Part shown: positions 25,795 through 33,507 of the stretch, piece by piece | Position numbering within the stretch: the first letter of the stretch is position 1 | Layout: the number at the start of each line of letters is the position of its first letter | NCBI GenBank assembly: GCA_046537975.1 | Contig: JBKHJR010000014.1 | Location: 1 to 45,956 of the forward strand | Direction of reading: 5' to 3' | DNA length: 45,956 nt | Source of the DNA: JAWLDV01 sp046537975 | GTDB taxonomy: Bacteria > Desulfobacterota > Desulfobulbia > Desulfobulbales > SURF-16 | Notes under the pieces: model-generated | Seen by the model: only the letters and a program-made list of their open reading frames with translations | Databases searched by the model: none | What the model was told of the DNA's origin: nothing | Made by a program: the position numbers and the translations under genes

Positions 25795-26073
25795 CTATCT
25801 TTTTTTGCCCTTCCGGTCACCGGCATGGCTATAGAAGGTCCGGGTCGGAGAAAATTCCCCGAGTTTGTGACCAACCATATTTTCCGTTACCAGAACAGGT
25901 ATGAATTTTCTTCCATTGTGGACAGCGAAAGTTAAACCTATCATTTCAGGAATAATATCCGATCGTCTGGACCAAGTCTTGATGACTTTTTTGGATCCGG
26001 TATCCTTAGCCTGTTCAACTTTTTTCAGAAGATGATCATCGACAAAAGGGCCCTTCTTTATTGATCTTGCCAT
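25795..26073 (-). CDS. rpsS: 30S ribosomal protein S19
   Basis: S19, 92 aa, starts MARSIKKGPFVDDHLLKKVE and has KTWSRRSDIIPEMIGLTFAVHNG and GHKLGEFSPTRTF (family segments given in part). It pairs with S13 in the 30S head. ATG start, 15 nt after rplB; rplV follows after 16 nt. Confidence 0.98.
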   Translation of the reverse strand: MARSIKKGPFVDDHLLKKVEQAKDTGSKKVIKTWSRRSDIIPEMIGLTFAVHNGRKFIPVLVTENMVGHKLGEFSPTRTFYSHAGDRKGKKR

Positions 26074-26088
26074 ATCTTACCCCTATAG

Positions 26089-26913
26089 CTATGAGCGACG
26101 TCTTACTATTTCTTTATCCGATATTTTGCTTCTTCTAGTACGATAGCCATTAGTTGGCACCCCCCAAGGAGTACAGGGATGTCTGCCACCTGAACTCTTA
26201 CCTTCGCCTCCCCCCATGGGGTGGTCAATGGGGTTCATGGCAACACCTCTGACCTTGGGGCGTTTACCTTTCCAACGATTACGGCCGGCCTTGCCAATAG
26301 ATCTGCTCTCGTGTTCAATATTGCCGATCTGTCCAACTGTCGCTCTACAAAGTTTGTGAAGTTTTCTTACTTCACCTGAAGGAAGTTTGACCAGGACATG
26401 ATTGCCTTCCTTGGCCATAAGACGGGCAGACAGGCCGGCACTTCTTACCAGCTGCCCCCCTTTGCCAATCTTCATCTCTATATTATGGATAACCGTACCA
26501 AGGGGTAGGTTGGCCATGGGCAGGCAGTTACCAAGCTTGATATCAGCAGATGCACCGGCCTCAATCTGATCGCCAACTTTTATACCCTTAGGTGCCAGAA
26601 TATATCTTTTTTCACCATCAGCATAAAAGAGAAGAGCTATATTGGCAGATCTGTTGGGGTCATACTCAATAGCTGCGACTCTGGCCGGAATATTTTCCTT
26701 ATTTCTTTTAAAATCGATAAGGCGGTATTGTCTTTTATGTCCGTTTCCCCGCCTTCTGGCGGTTACCCTGCCGTAGTTATTCCGTCCACTGATACTCTTT
26801 TTAGGGCTGACCAGTTTCTTGAGCGGTTTATCTTTGGACAGATCAGGATCGGTAACAGATATATAATTTCTTCGCCCTGGTGAAGTCGGTTTATGAGTCT
26901 TAGTCTGTGCCAT
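26089..26913 (-). CDS. rplB: 50S ribosomal protein L2
   Basis: L2 (274 aa) is needed for subunit joining and the peptidyl-transferase centre. KSISGRNNYGRVTARRRGNG, AAIEYDPNRSANIALLFYADGEKRYILAPKG (part) and the highly conserved C-terminal GVAMNPIDHPMGGGEGKSSG with its active-site-proximal His are all present. ATG start. It lies between rplW and rpsS in the S10 operon. Confidence 0.99.
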   Translation of the reverse strand: MAQTKTHKPTSPGRRNYISVTDPDLSKDKPLKKLVSPKKSISGRNNYGRVTARRRGNGHKRQYRLIDFKRNKENIPARVAAIEYDPNRSANIALLFYADGEKRYILAPKGIKVGDQIEAGASADIKLGNCLPMANLPLGTVIHNIEMKIGKGGQLVRSAGLSARLMAKEGNHVLVKLPSGEVRKLHKLCRATVGQIGNIEHESRSIGKAGRNRWKGKRPKVRGVAMNPIDHPMGGGEGKSSGGRHPCTPWGVPTNGYRTRRSKISDKEIVRRRS

Positions 26914-26949
26914 TTTTACCCACGTTCTTTGATTTAGTTAAAGACAGTA

Positions 26950-27240
26950 TTAGAGTTCTTCAAGAAAGTCAACCTGCTGGCCTTCGGCAATATTAATATA
27001 GGCTTTTTTCCAATCAGACCTTCTGCCGAAGTGATAACCCATCCTTTTCTTTTTGCCGTGCATATTGACAGTACGTACTTTTTCCGCCTTTACATTGAAA
27101 AGCTTCTCCACTGCCTTTTTGATTTCGATTTTGTTAGCCTTGGGATCAACCTTTACAACAATTTGATTATTGCTTTCCTGTAAAGTCATTCCCTTTTCAG
27201 TAAGACAGGGTTTCTTTATGACATCATAGATATTTTTCAT
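26950..27240 (-). CDS. rplW: 50S ribosomal protein L23
   Basis: L23, 96 aa, starts with IYDVIKKPCLTEKGMTLQE and has VNKxE-type lysine-rich strands (DPKANKIEIKKAVEKLFNVK) and VRTVNMHGKKKRMG. It is the docking site for trigger factor and SRP at the tunnel exit. Its ATG overlaps the rplD stop as ATGA, indicating translational coupling to L4. Confidence 0.97.
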   Translation of the reverse strand: MKNIYDVIKKPCLTEKGMTLQESNNQIVVKVDPKANKIEIKKAVEKLFNVKAEKVRTVNMHGKKKRMGYHFGRRSDWKKAYINIAEGQQVDFLEEL

Positions 27241-27860
27241 GAAAGTAACCTCTCTTCCAACTGGCTTATTGTTGACTGCAGTATCACCAGATTGTCATAA
27301 AGCAGTACATCGTAGACATTCAGGCCGTAAGGCAGAATGGTTTGAAAACCGGGAACATTACGGCTTGACTTGATGAGTTTCTCTTCCTGCTCAGGAATTA
27401 CTATCAGAGCGTTGCTCAGGTCCAGATTATTCATTATAGAGACAAAATCCTTGGTTTTAATCCCTTCCAGAGCCAGATCATCAAGAATTATTAGTCTACC
27501 CTCGGCAAACCTGGCGCTGAGAGCCATACGGAGTCCCTTCCTTCTTACCTTCTTGGGCAGGCTGTGACTGTAATCTCTCGGTTTGGGACCGAAAACAGTT
27601 CCTCCTCCTCGCCACAACGGGGAGCGACGACTCCCGGCCCTGGCCCGGCCTGTTCCTTTCTGCCGGTAAGGCTTGGCATTACTGCCTCTGACTTCTACCC
27701 TGGTTTTGGTAGATGCGGAGCCGGCCCTTTTTTTTGCCCTCTGCATTCTGACAACTTCATGGAGAATGTGACCCTTGACTTCGACCCCGAACAGCGAGTC
27801 CGCCAGTTCAACCTCACCCACTTGCTGATTATTTTTATTCAATAGTGTAGCCACTGCCAT
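27237..27860 (-). CDS. rplD: 50S ribosomal protein L4
   Basis: L4 (207 aa). The tunnel loop motif RQKGTGRARAGSRRSPLWRGGGTVFGPKPRDYS (only part quoted at a time: KPYRQKGTGRARAGSRRSP) is intact, followed by KKVRRKGLRMALSAR. In E. coli L4 also represses the S10 operon; no such leader is recognisable here. ATG start. It overlaps rplW by four bases at its end. Confidence 0.97.
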   Translation of the reverse strand: MAVATLLNKNNQQVGEVELADSLFGVEVKGHILHEVVRMQRAKKRAGSASTKTRVEVRGSNAKPYRQKGTGRARAGSRRSPLWRGGGTVFGPKPRDYSHSLPKKVRRKGLRMALSARFAEGRLIILDDLALEGIKTKDFVSIMNNLDLSNALIVIPEQEEKLIKSSRNVPGFQTILPYGLNVYDVLLYDNLVILQSTISQLEERLLS

Positions 27861-27944
27861 GATTCCGGCACCTCATCAATCTGAACTTGTATCATGCAAT
27901 AATTTACAATCAACTTTAATTATTTGAATGTAAAGCCACTCTAC

Positions 27945-28574
27945 TTATTTGGAGTAGATCTGCACGACGTCTTTGTTATTACCCGGAAGTGATCCCTTTA
28001 GAATCAAGAGGTCATCCTCGTCCCTGATATCAACAATCATGACATTCTGTTTGGTCACCTTCCGGTTCCCCATCCGTCCTGGCAGCTTTTTACCTTTTAT
28101 TACCTTGCTGGGTGTAGCTGCGTTGCCTATGGACCCAGGCCCTCGGTGAAACATGGAACCGTGGGTTTTTCTGCCGCCGGTAAATCCATGTCTTTTGATA
28201 ACCCCTTGGTATCCCCGGCCTTTTGTAGTACCGGAAACATCCACGATATCACCTACTTCAAAAAAGTCATTGCTCCGCAGTTTCTGGCCAATCTCATAGT
28301 CATCGGGATTGTCTACATGGAATTCCTTCAGAAAGTAATATCCCGCGGCGCCGGAGGCTTTACAATGACCTTGCATAGGCAATTTAGTCCGGTTCGACTT
28401 CTTTTCAAGAAAACCAACCTGTATGGCATTGTAGCCTTCTTTGGTTTCGCTTTTTTTCTGAACCACCACACATGGCCCGGCTTCAACAACGGTCACTGGA
28501 ATTGCTGAACCATCCTCGGAAAAAATCCGCGTCATTCCGACCTTTTTCCCTAATATACCTAATGTATTTGGCAT
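27945..28574 (-). CDS. rplC: 50S ribosomal protein L3
   Basis: L3 (209 aa) begins GILGKKVGMTRIFSEDG and carries GRGYQGVIKRHGF, GSMFHRGPGSIGNAATPSKV and KGKKLPGRMGNRKVT, whose loop approaches the peptidyl-transferase centre. ATG start. An 84-nt spacer without a gene lies between it and rplD. Nothing unusual in length. Confidence 0.98.
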   Translation of the reverse strand: MPNTLGILGKKVGMTRIFSEDGSAIPVTVVEAGPCVVVQKKSETKEGYNAIQVGFLEKKSNRTKLPMQGHCKASGAAGYYFLKEFHVDNPDDYEIGQKLRSNDFFEVGDIVDVSGTTKGRGYQGVIKRHGFTGGRKTHGSMFHRGPGSIGNAATPSKVIKGKKLPGRMGNRKVTKQNVMIVDIRDEDDLLILKGSLPGNNKDVVQIYSK

Positions 28575-28608
28575 TTTCCCTACCTGAATTTGAATCGAAT
28601 TATCCGGC

Positions 28609-28920
28609 TTATAGCTTGATTTCTACATCCACACCAGCAGAAAGTTCAAGCTTCATCAGTGAATCTATGGTCTGCTGGGTGGGCTCCAGGATATCAAGCA
28701 ATCTCTTATGGGTCCTCATCTCAAAGTGCTCTCGTGATTTTTTATCCACGTGTGGAGAACGTAGTACACAGTACTTGTTTACTTTTGTAGGAAGAGGTAT
28801 GGGGCCCGCAACAACAGCACCTGTTCTCTTGGCCGTATCTACAATCTCTAATGTAGATTGATCAATCAACTTATGATCATAGCCTTTCAACCTTATGCGT
28901 ATTTTTTCAGTCTGAATCAT
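28609..28920 (-). CDS. rpsJ: 30S ribosomal protein S10 (NusE)
   Basis: S10 (103 aa) shows KIRIRLKGYDHKLIDQS, GPIPLPTKVNKYCVLRSPHVDKKSREHFEMRTHKR (part) and the end LELSAGVDVEI. Besides the 30S head it is the NusE factor in antitermination and a NusG partner, so it links to nusG in this window. ATG start, 16 nt after tuf, so the S10 operon appears to continue from the str operon. Confidence 0.98.
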   Translation of the reverse strand: MIQTEKIRIRLKGYDHKLIDQSTLEIVDTAKRTGAVVAGPIPLPTKVNKYCVLRSPHVDKKSREHFEMRTHKRLLDILEPTQQTIDSLMKLELSAGVDVEIKL

Positions 28921-28935
28921 TTGCGTATATATCCC

Positions 28936-30126
28936 CTATTCAACAATCTCTTTAATAACACCTGCACCAACGGTGCGGCCACCTTCTCGAATGGCAAACC
29001 GAAGGCCGACTTCCATGGCAATAGAATTGATCAGATCACCATCTATCTCAACATTGTCTCCAGGCATTACCATCTCTACCCCATCAGGCAGGGTAACCAC
29101 ACCGGTCACATCAGTAGTACGGAAGTAAAACTGAGGCCGGTAGCCGCTGAAAAACGGAGTGTGACGGCCTCCCTCCTCTTTGTTCAGAATATAACACTCT
29201 GCCTTGAACTTCTTATGGGGAGTGATTGTCCCGGGTTTGGCCAGAACCTGGCCTCTCTCTATCTCATCACGTTTGGTGCCACGAAGAAGTATACCTACGT
29301 TATCACCAGCCTCTCCCTGATCCAGGATCTTGCGGAACATCTCAACACCGGTGACCGTGGTCTTGGCAGTCTTCCTGATACCTACTATCTCTACCTCTTC
29401 ACCCACCTTGATTACTCCCCGTTCCACCCGGCCGGTAGCAACCGTCCCTCTTCCGGAGATGGAGAAAACATCCTCTACCGGCATCAGAAAAGGCTTGTCC
29501 TTGTCCCTCTGGGGTTCAGGTATAAAGTCGTCTATTGCATCCATCAATTCCCAGATGCATTTGGTGGCATCTTCGTCATCCGGATTTTCCAGGGCCTTCA
29601 GGGCGGATCCCCGGATAATCGGAATATCATCGCCGGGAAACTCGTAGTTGGTCAGAAGCTCCCTGAGCTCCATCTCTACCAGCTCGATCAATTCCTCATC
29701 ATCCACCATATCGCACTTGTTGAGAAATACCACGATGGCGGGAACCCCAACCTGACGAGACAACAATATGTGTTCCCGGGTCTGGGGCATGGGACCGTCA
29801 TCAGCGCCAACCACCAGAATAGAACCGTCCATCTGGGCGGCACCAGTAATCATGTTCTTGATATAGTCAGCATGGCCGGGACAGTCAACATGGGCGTAAT
29901 GTCGTTTATTGGTCTCATACTCTACATGGGCGGTGGCTATAGTTATCCCACGGTCTTTTTCCTCAGGGGCCTTGTCTATAGCTCCAAATGCCTGGGGCTC
30001 AGCCATCCCCTTCTTGCTCAATACCGTTGTAATGGCTGCGGTCAATGTGGTCTTGCCGTGGTCTATGTGCCCAATTGTACCTATGTTTACATGAGCCTTA
30101 CTTCTTTCAAATTTCTCCTTAGCCAT
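28936..30126 (-). CDS. tuf: Elongation factor Tu, complete copy
   Basis: EF-Tu, 396 aa. G1 is GHIDHGKTT (residues 18-26), the G3 DCPGH near 80-84, NKCD near 135-138 and SALKALE after it, all intact. It delivers aminoacyl-tRNA to the ribosome. The sequence resembles delta-group EF-Tu (for example the FPGDDIPIIRGSALKALE region). ATG start, weak AGGT ribosome-binding site. A second tuf copy begins off the other window edge (45850-45956) and is nearly identical at its 3' end. It follows fusA after 132 nt and precedes rpsJ by 16 nt. Confidence 0.99.
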   Translation of the reverse strand: MAKEKFERSKAHVNIGTIGHIDHGKTTLTAAITTVLSKKGMAEPQAFGAIDKAPEEKDRGITIATAHVEYETNKRHYAHVDCPGHADYIKNMITGAAQMDGSILVVGADDGPMPQTREHILLSRQVGVPAIVVFLNKCDMVDDEELIELVEMELRELLTNYEFPGDDIPIIRGSALKALENPDDEDATKCIWELMDAIDDFIPEPQRDKDKPFLMPVEDVFSISGRGTVATGRVERGVIKVGEEVEIVGIRKTAKTTVTGVEMFRKILDQGEAGDNVGILLRGTKRDEIERGQVLAKPGTITPHKKFKAECYILNKEEGGRHTPFFSGYRPQFYFRTTDVTGVVTLPDGVEMVMPGDNVEIDGDLINSIAMEVGLRFAIREGGRTVGAGVIKEIVE

Positions 30127-30177
30127 GATATGACCTCATAATTTACTGTTTTTTGTTATTCAGTTGTTTTTAACTAT

Positions 30178-30199
30178 TGAGCTGCTTATGAGCTGCTTA
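30178..30199. repeat. 11-bp tandem duplication in the fusA-tuf spacer
   Basis: TGAGCTGCTTA occurs twice head to tail (30178-30188 and 30189-30199), followed by GCTGAC, which partly continues the pattern. It lies in the transcribed 132-nt spacer before tuf, which holds no gene or clear terminator. Confidence 0.85.
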
Positions 30200-30258
30200 G
30201 CTGACAAAACTATTTAAGCCCTTATTACCCGGCTAAACCCAGGGGTTGCTGAGACAAA

Positions 30259-32343
30259 CTAAACATAGCCATGCAGCCTTCTGACAATAGCCTCTGCTTC
30301 CTTATCAGGGACAGCGTCGTACTTAGCGAACTGCATGGTAAAAGTAGCCCTGCCCTGGGTGGCTGACCTTAAATCTGTGGAATAGCCAAACATATGAGAC
30401 AGGGGAACCTGGGCCTTTATTATTTTCAGCCCCCCTTCCCGGTCATCCATGCCAATTACTTTCCCTCTCCTGCTGTTGAGATCAGCGATCACTTCTCCCA
30501 TGTAATCTTCCGGAACTACAACTTCGACCTCCATAAGAGGTTGCAGAAGTACAGGATCAGCATCCTTTATTGCATTCCTGAAGGCAATCGCGGCAGCTAT
30601 TCCGAAAGCCTGTTCTGTCGAGTCTTCCTCATGGTAGGAACCTCCGGTAAGACTCACTTTGACATCGATTACCGGATATCCGGCATATGTTCCGCTATCC
30701 AGGCTGGTTTCCACTCCCCGCCGAATAGCCCCGATAAACTCCGCGGGTACGGTAGTCTCATCAACCAGATTTTCAAATTGGAAACCTTCCCCTCTCGCGA
30801 GGGGTGAAACTTCCAGCTTGACATGGGCAAATTGCTGTTTACCCGTGGCTTCCCGGTCGAACTGTCCCTCGCCCTGGGTCCTTTTTCTTATGCTTTCTTT
30901 ATAGGCGACCTGCGGATTCCCCACCTTAGCAGCGACCTTAAAATCTTTAAGCAGCCTCTCTACCAGGACATCCAGATGAAGTTCTCCCATCCCGGATATA
31001 ATAGTTTGGCCGGAATATTCATCTGTTCTGACATGGAAAGAAGGGTCTTCAACCGCCAGCCTATCCAGGGTTTCATGCAGCTTGTCACTATCAGCTTTGG
31101 ATTTGGGCTCGATAGCTACACTGATCACAGGCTCGGGAAACTCCATTGATTCAAGGAGAATGTAATCGCCGGACTCACATAATGTGTCTCCGGTTATTGT
31201 GAACCGTAAGCCTATGAGTGCTCCAATCTCACCGGGACCAAGTTCAGCAACTTCTTCCCTTTTATTGGAGTGCATCTTAAGAATACGGCTGATTTTCTCC
31301 TGTTTACCTCTACCGGGATTATAAATTTTACTTCCCGCTTTCAGGACACCTGAATATACCCTGACGTAAGCTAAATTCCCCACAAAGGGATCAGTGGTCA
31401 ATTTGAAAACCAGAGCACAGGTTTTCTCACTGGCACCAGCTTTCCTGCTGACAACCTCTCCGTCCTTGTTTATCCCCTCTATAGGCGGAACATCTGAAGG
31501 AGAAGGGAGATACTCTACTACTGCATCTAAAAGCGGCTGAACCCCCTTGTTTTTAAAGGCTGAACCGCATAAAACCGGTACCACTCCCAGGCTCAGGGTG
31601 GCAGCCCTGACCGCCTTTCTTATTTCAGATGGTGCCAGTGGTTGCTCTTCAAGAAATTTTTCCATGACCACCTCGTCATGGTCAGCCAGTACCTCAATCA
31701 TGTTCTGACGGGCGATTTCGGTCTGGGTCTGCATCTCCTCCGGCACTTCTTTTTCTATTACCTGCCGGCCCAGGGACTGCTCATCAAAAAGCAGCATTTT
31801 CTCAGTAATAAGATCAATTATACCGTTGAAACCACTTTCCTCCCCTACAGGGATCTGAAGCGGCAGAGGATGCGTTCCCAGGCGTTGAGACATCATTTCA
31901 AGACAACGGTAGAAGTCAGCCCCTACCCTGTCCATCTTGTTCACAAAACCTATACGGGGAATTCTGTATTTGTCCGCCTGGCGCCATACCGTTTCCGATT
32001 GCGGTTCGACCCCGCCCACCGCACAGAATAGAGCTATAACTCCATCAAGTACCCGGAGACTCCTTTCGACTTCCGCAGTGAAATCCACATGGCCGGGTGT
32101 ATCTATAATGTTTATGTAATGATCTCTCCAGTTGAAGGTGGTGGCAGCTGAGGTTATGGTTATCCCCCTCTCCTGCTCCTGCTCCATCCAGTCCATGACC
32201 GCTGCCCCGTCATGGACTTCCCCGATTTTATGGGTCCTGCCCGTATAGTATAAGATCCTCTCAGTTGTTGTGGTCTTGCCGGCATCAATATGAGCCATGA
32301 TCCCGATATTCCGCAATCGGGCGAGAGAAATATTCCGGGCCAT
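30259..32343 (-). CDS. fusA: Elongation factor G
   Basis: EF-G (694 aa from this start) has G1 AHIDAGKTTTTERIL, switch I GITITSAATTF, DTPGHVDF and NKMDRVGADFYR in its GTPase domain, then domains II-V with RTDEYSGQTIISGMGELHLDV and the end AQVPLSHMFGYSTDLRSATQGRATF (part). It drives ribosome translocation. A GTG directly before the ATG (32346) is a possible start, but the ATG at 32341-32343 gives the family MARNISLxRxRNIG start. rpsG ends 6 nt upstream. Family segments look wild type. Confidence 0.98.
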   Translation of the reverse strand: MARNISLARLRNIGIMAHIDAGKTTTTERILYYTGRTHKIGEVHDGAAVMDWMEQEQERGITITSAATTFNWRDHYINIIDTPGHVDFTAEVERSLRVLDGVIALFCAVGGVEPQSETVWRQADKYRIPRIGFVNKMDRVGADFYRCLEMMSQRLGTHPLPLQIPVGEESGFNGIIDLITEKMLLFDEQSLGRQVIEKEVPEEMQTQTEIARQNMIEVLADHDEVVMEKFLEEQPLAPSEIRKAVRAATLSLGVVPVLCGSAFKNKGVQPLLDAVVEYLPSPSDVPPIEGINKDGEVVSRKAGASEKTCALVFKLTTDPFVGNLAYVRVYSGVLKAGSKIYNPGRGKQEKISRILKMHSNKREEVAELGPGEIGALIGLRFTITGDTLCESGDYILLESMEFPEPVISVAIEPKSKADSDKLHETLDRLAVEDPSFHVRTDEYSGQTIISGMGELHLDVLVERLLKDFKVAAKVGNPQVAYKESIRKRTQGEGQFDREATGKQQFAHVKLEVSPLARGEGFQFENLVDETTVPAEFIGAIRRGVETSLDSGTYAGYPVIDVKVSLTGGSYHEEDSTEQAFGIAAAIAFRNAIKDADPVLLQPLMEVEVVVPEDYMGEVIADLNSRRGKVIGMDDREGGLKIIKAQVPLSHMFGYSTDLRSATQGRATFTMQFAKYDAVPDKEAEAIVRRLHGYV

Positions 32344-32349
32344 CACAAC

Positions 32350-32823
32350 CTACCAGCGATAGTGGGCAAACGCTTTATTGGCTTCGGCCATCTTATGAGT
32401 ATCTTCCCTCTTTTTAATAGCAGAACCACGTCCGTTATAGGCGTCCAAGATTTCTGCAGCCAGTTTTTCCGCCATGGAATTGCCGCTTCTTTTTTTGGAG
32501 AGACTAATCAGCCACCTGATAGCCAGAGTATTGCGGCGATCTGGTCTGACTTCTACCGGAACCTGATAAGTAGCACCGCCCACACGCCTGGATTTGACCT
32601 CAACTTTTGGCCTGATATTGTCCATCGCTTCCTCAAAAACATCCATAGAGGATGCGTCACCTGCCTTGGAGTCCACTATGTCCATGGCCCTATAAAATAT
32701 CTTTCTGGCGACACTTTTTTTGCCTCGTACCATTATCCCGTTGATGATCTTGGTCACCAGCACACTATTATAGCGCGGATCCGGAACTCTCTCTCTTTTC
32801 AGGACACATTTTCGCCTTGGCAT
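32350..32823 (-). CDS. rpsG: 30S ribosomal protein S7
   Basis: S7 (157 aa) starts MPRRKCVLKRERVPDPRYNS and has FINxIMxxGKK-type residues (KIINGIMVRGKKSVARKIFY), VRPDRRNTLAIRWL and EANKAFAHYRW at the end. It organises the 30S head and in E. coli represses the str operon. ATG start with AGGAG ten nt upstream. Its 66-nt 5' spacer is largely a 3 x 16 bp tandem repeat. Confidence 0.98.
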   Translation of the reverse strand: MPRRKCVLKRERVPDPRYNSVLVTKIINGIMVRGKKSVARKIFYRAMDIVDSKAGDASSMDVFEEAMDNIRPKVEVKSRRVGGATYQVPVEVRPDRRNTLAIRWLISLSKKRSGNSMAEKLAAEILDAYNGRGSAIKKREDTHKMAEANKAFAHYRW

Positions 32824-32837
32824 TTATCTATAACTCC

Positions 32838-32885
32838 TATATCTTTCAGCTGTTATATCTTTCAGCTGTTATATCTTTCAGCTGT
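32838..32885. repeat. Perfect 3 x 16 bp tandem repeat between rpsL and rpsG
   Basis: TATATCTTTCAGCTGT (plus strand) occurs three times without a mismatch at 32838-32853, 32854-32869 and 32870-32885. On the transcribed strand the unit is ACAGCTGAAAGATATA. It fills most of the 66-nt rpsL-rpsG spacer and ends just before the rpsG ribosome-binding site. Each unit contains the palindrome CAGCTG. Confidence 0.97.
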
Positions 32886-32889
32886 GCTC

Positions 32890-33261
32890 TTATTTGGACC
32901 GCTTGGCACCATATTTTGATCGACCCTGTTTCCGATCGGAAACACCCAGTGTATCCAAGGTGCCCCTGATGATGTGATATCGGACACCTGGCAGGTCTTT
33001 TACCCTACCTCCCCTGATCAGAACCACCGAATGCTCCTGAAGGTTATGTCCTATTCCAGGAATATAGGAGGTTACTTCTATCCCGTTGCTGAGTCTGACC
33101 CTGGCCACTTTTCTCAAGGCCGAATTAGGTTTTTTGGGTGTTGTGGTATAGACTCGGACGCAGACCCCCCGCTTTTGCGGACAAGACCTTAAGGACGGGG
33201 TATCGCTTCTCTTTTTTATCTTCTTCCTTCCGTGCCTGACCAATTGGTTTATGGTGGGCAT
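32890..33261 (-). CDS. rpsL: 30S ribosomal protein S12
   Basis: S12 (123 aa) is at the decoding centre. The segments TTPKKPNSALRKVARVRL and RGGRVKDLPGVRYHIIRGTL are intact; the lysines that change in streptomycin-resistant mutants (equivalents of E. coli K43 and K88) are unchanged. Usual start MPTINQLVRHGR. ATG with GGGAG 9 nt upstream. First gene of the str operon, about 75 nt after a strong promoter. Confidence 0.98.
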   Translation of the reverse strand: MPTINQLVRHGRKKIKKRSDTPSLRSCPQKRGVCVRVYTTTPKKPNSALRKVARVRLSNGIEVTSYIPGIGHNLQEHSVVLIRGGRVKDLPGVRYHIIRGTLDTLGVSDRKQGRSKYGAKRSK

Positions 33262-33338
33262 TGATTGTTTCTCCCGTTTGCTATATTTACTTTATGTGCT
33301 TCGTGTTGCTCGCCCTAAATCATCAGAGAAAAACACGT

Positions 33339-33367
33339 TAAATACACTATGACTGGCTTTCTGTCAA
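33339..33367 (-). promoter_or_regulatory. str operon promoter (rpsL-rpsG-fusA-tuf)
   Basis: On the minus strand a perfect TTGACA (33362-33367) is separated by exactly 17 nt from TATTTA (33339-33344). The -10 matches consensus at 3 of 6 positions. It is the only good promoter in the 246-nt rpoC-rpsL spacer. That spacer also holds a 9-bp inverted repeat, CCTTAACCG / CGGTTAAGG (33419-33427 and 33469-33477), without a T-run, and otherwise nothing I recognise. Confidence 0.7.
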
Positions 33368-33507
33368 GAGATAAATAGAGAATTACAAATGCTGGGTAAA
33401 AGAAAATATGATATTTAACCTTAACCGAATAAACCAGAAAATTCGCAACATGAAATACTGGAGTATACCGGTTAAGGTATAATCTCCTTACTCCCGTAAT
33501 TTCTTAT

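Noticed and set aside
28858..30141. A 427-codon open frame on the plus strand opposite tuf
   Set aside because: It mirrors the strongly codon-biased tuf gene, resembles no known protein, and has no promoter or ribosome-binding site of its own; the EF-Tu reading is certain.
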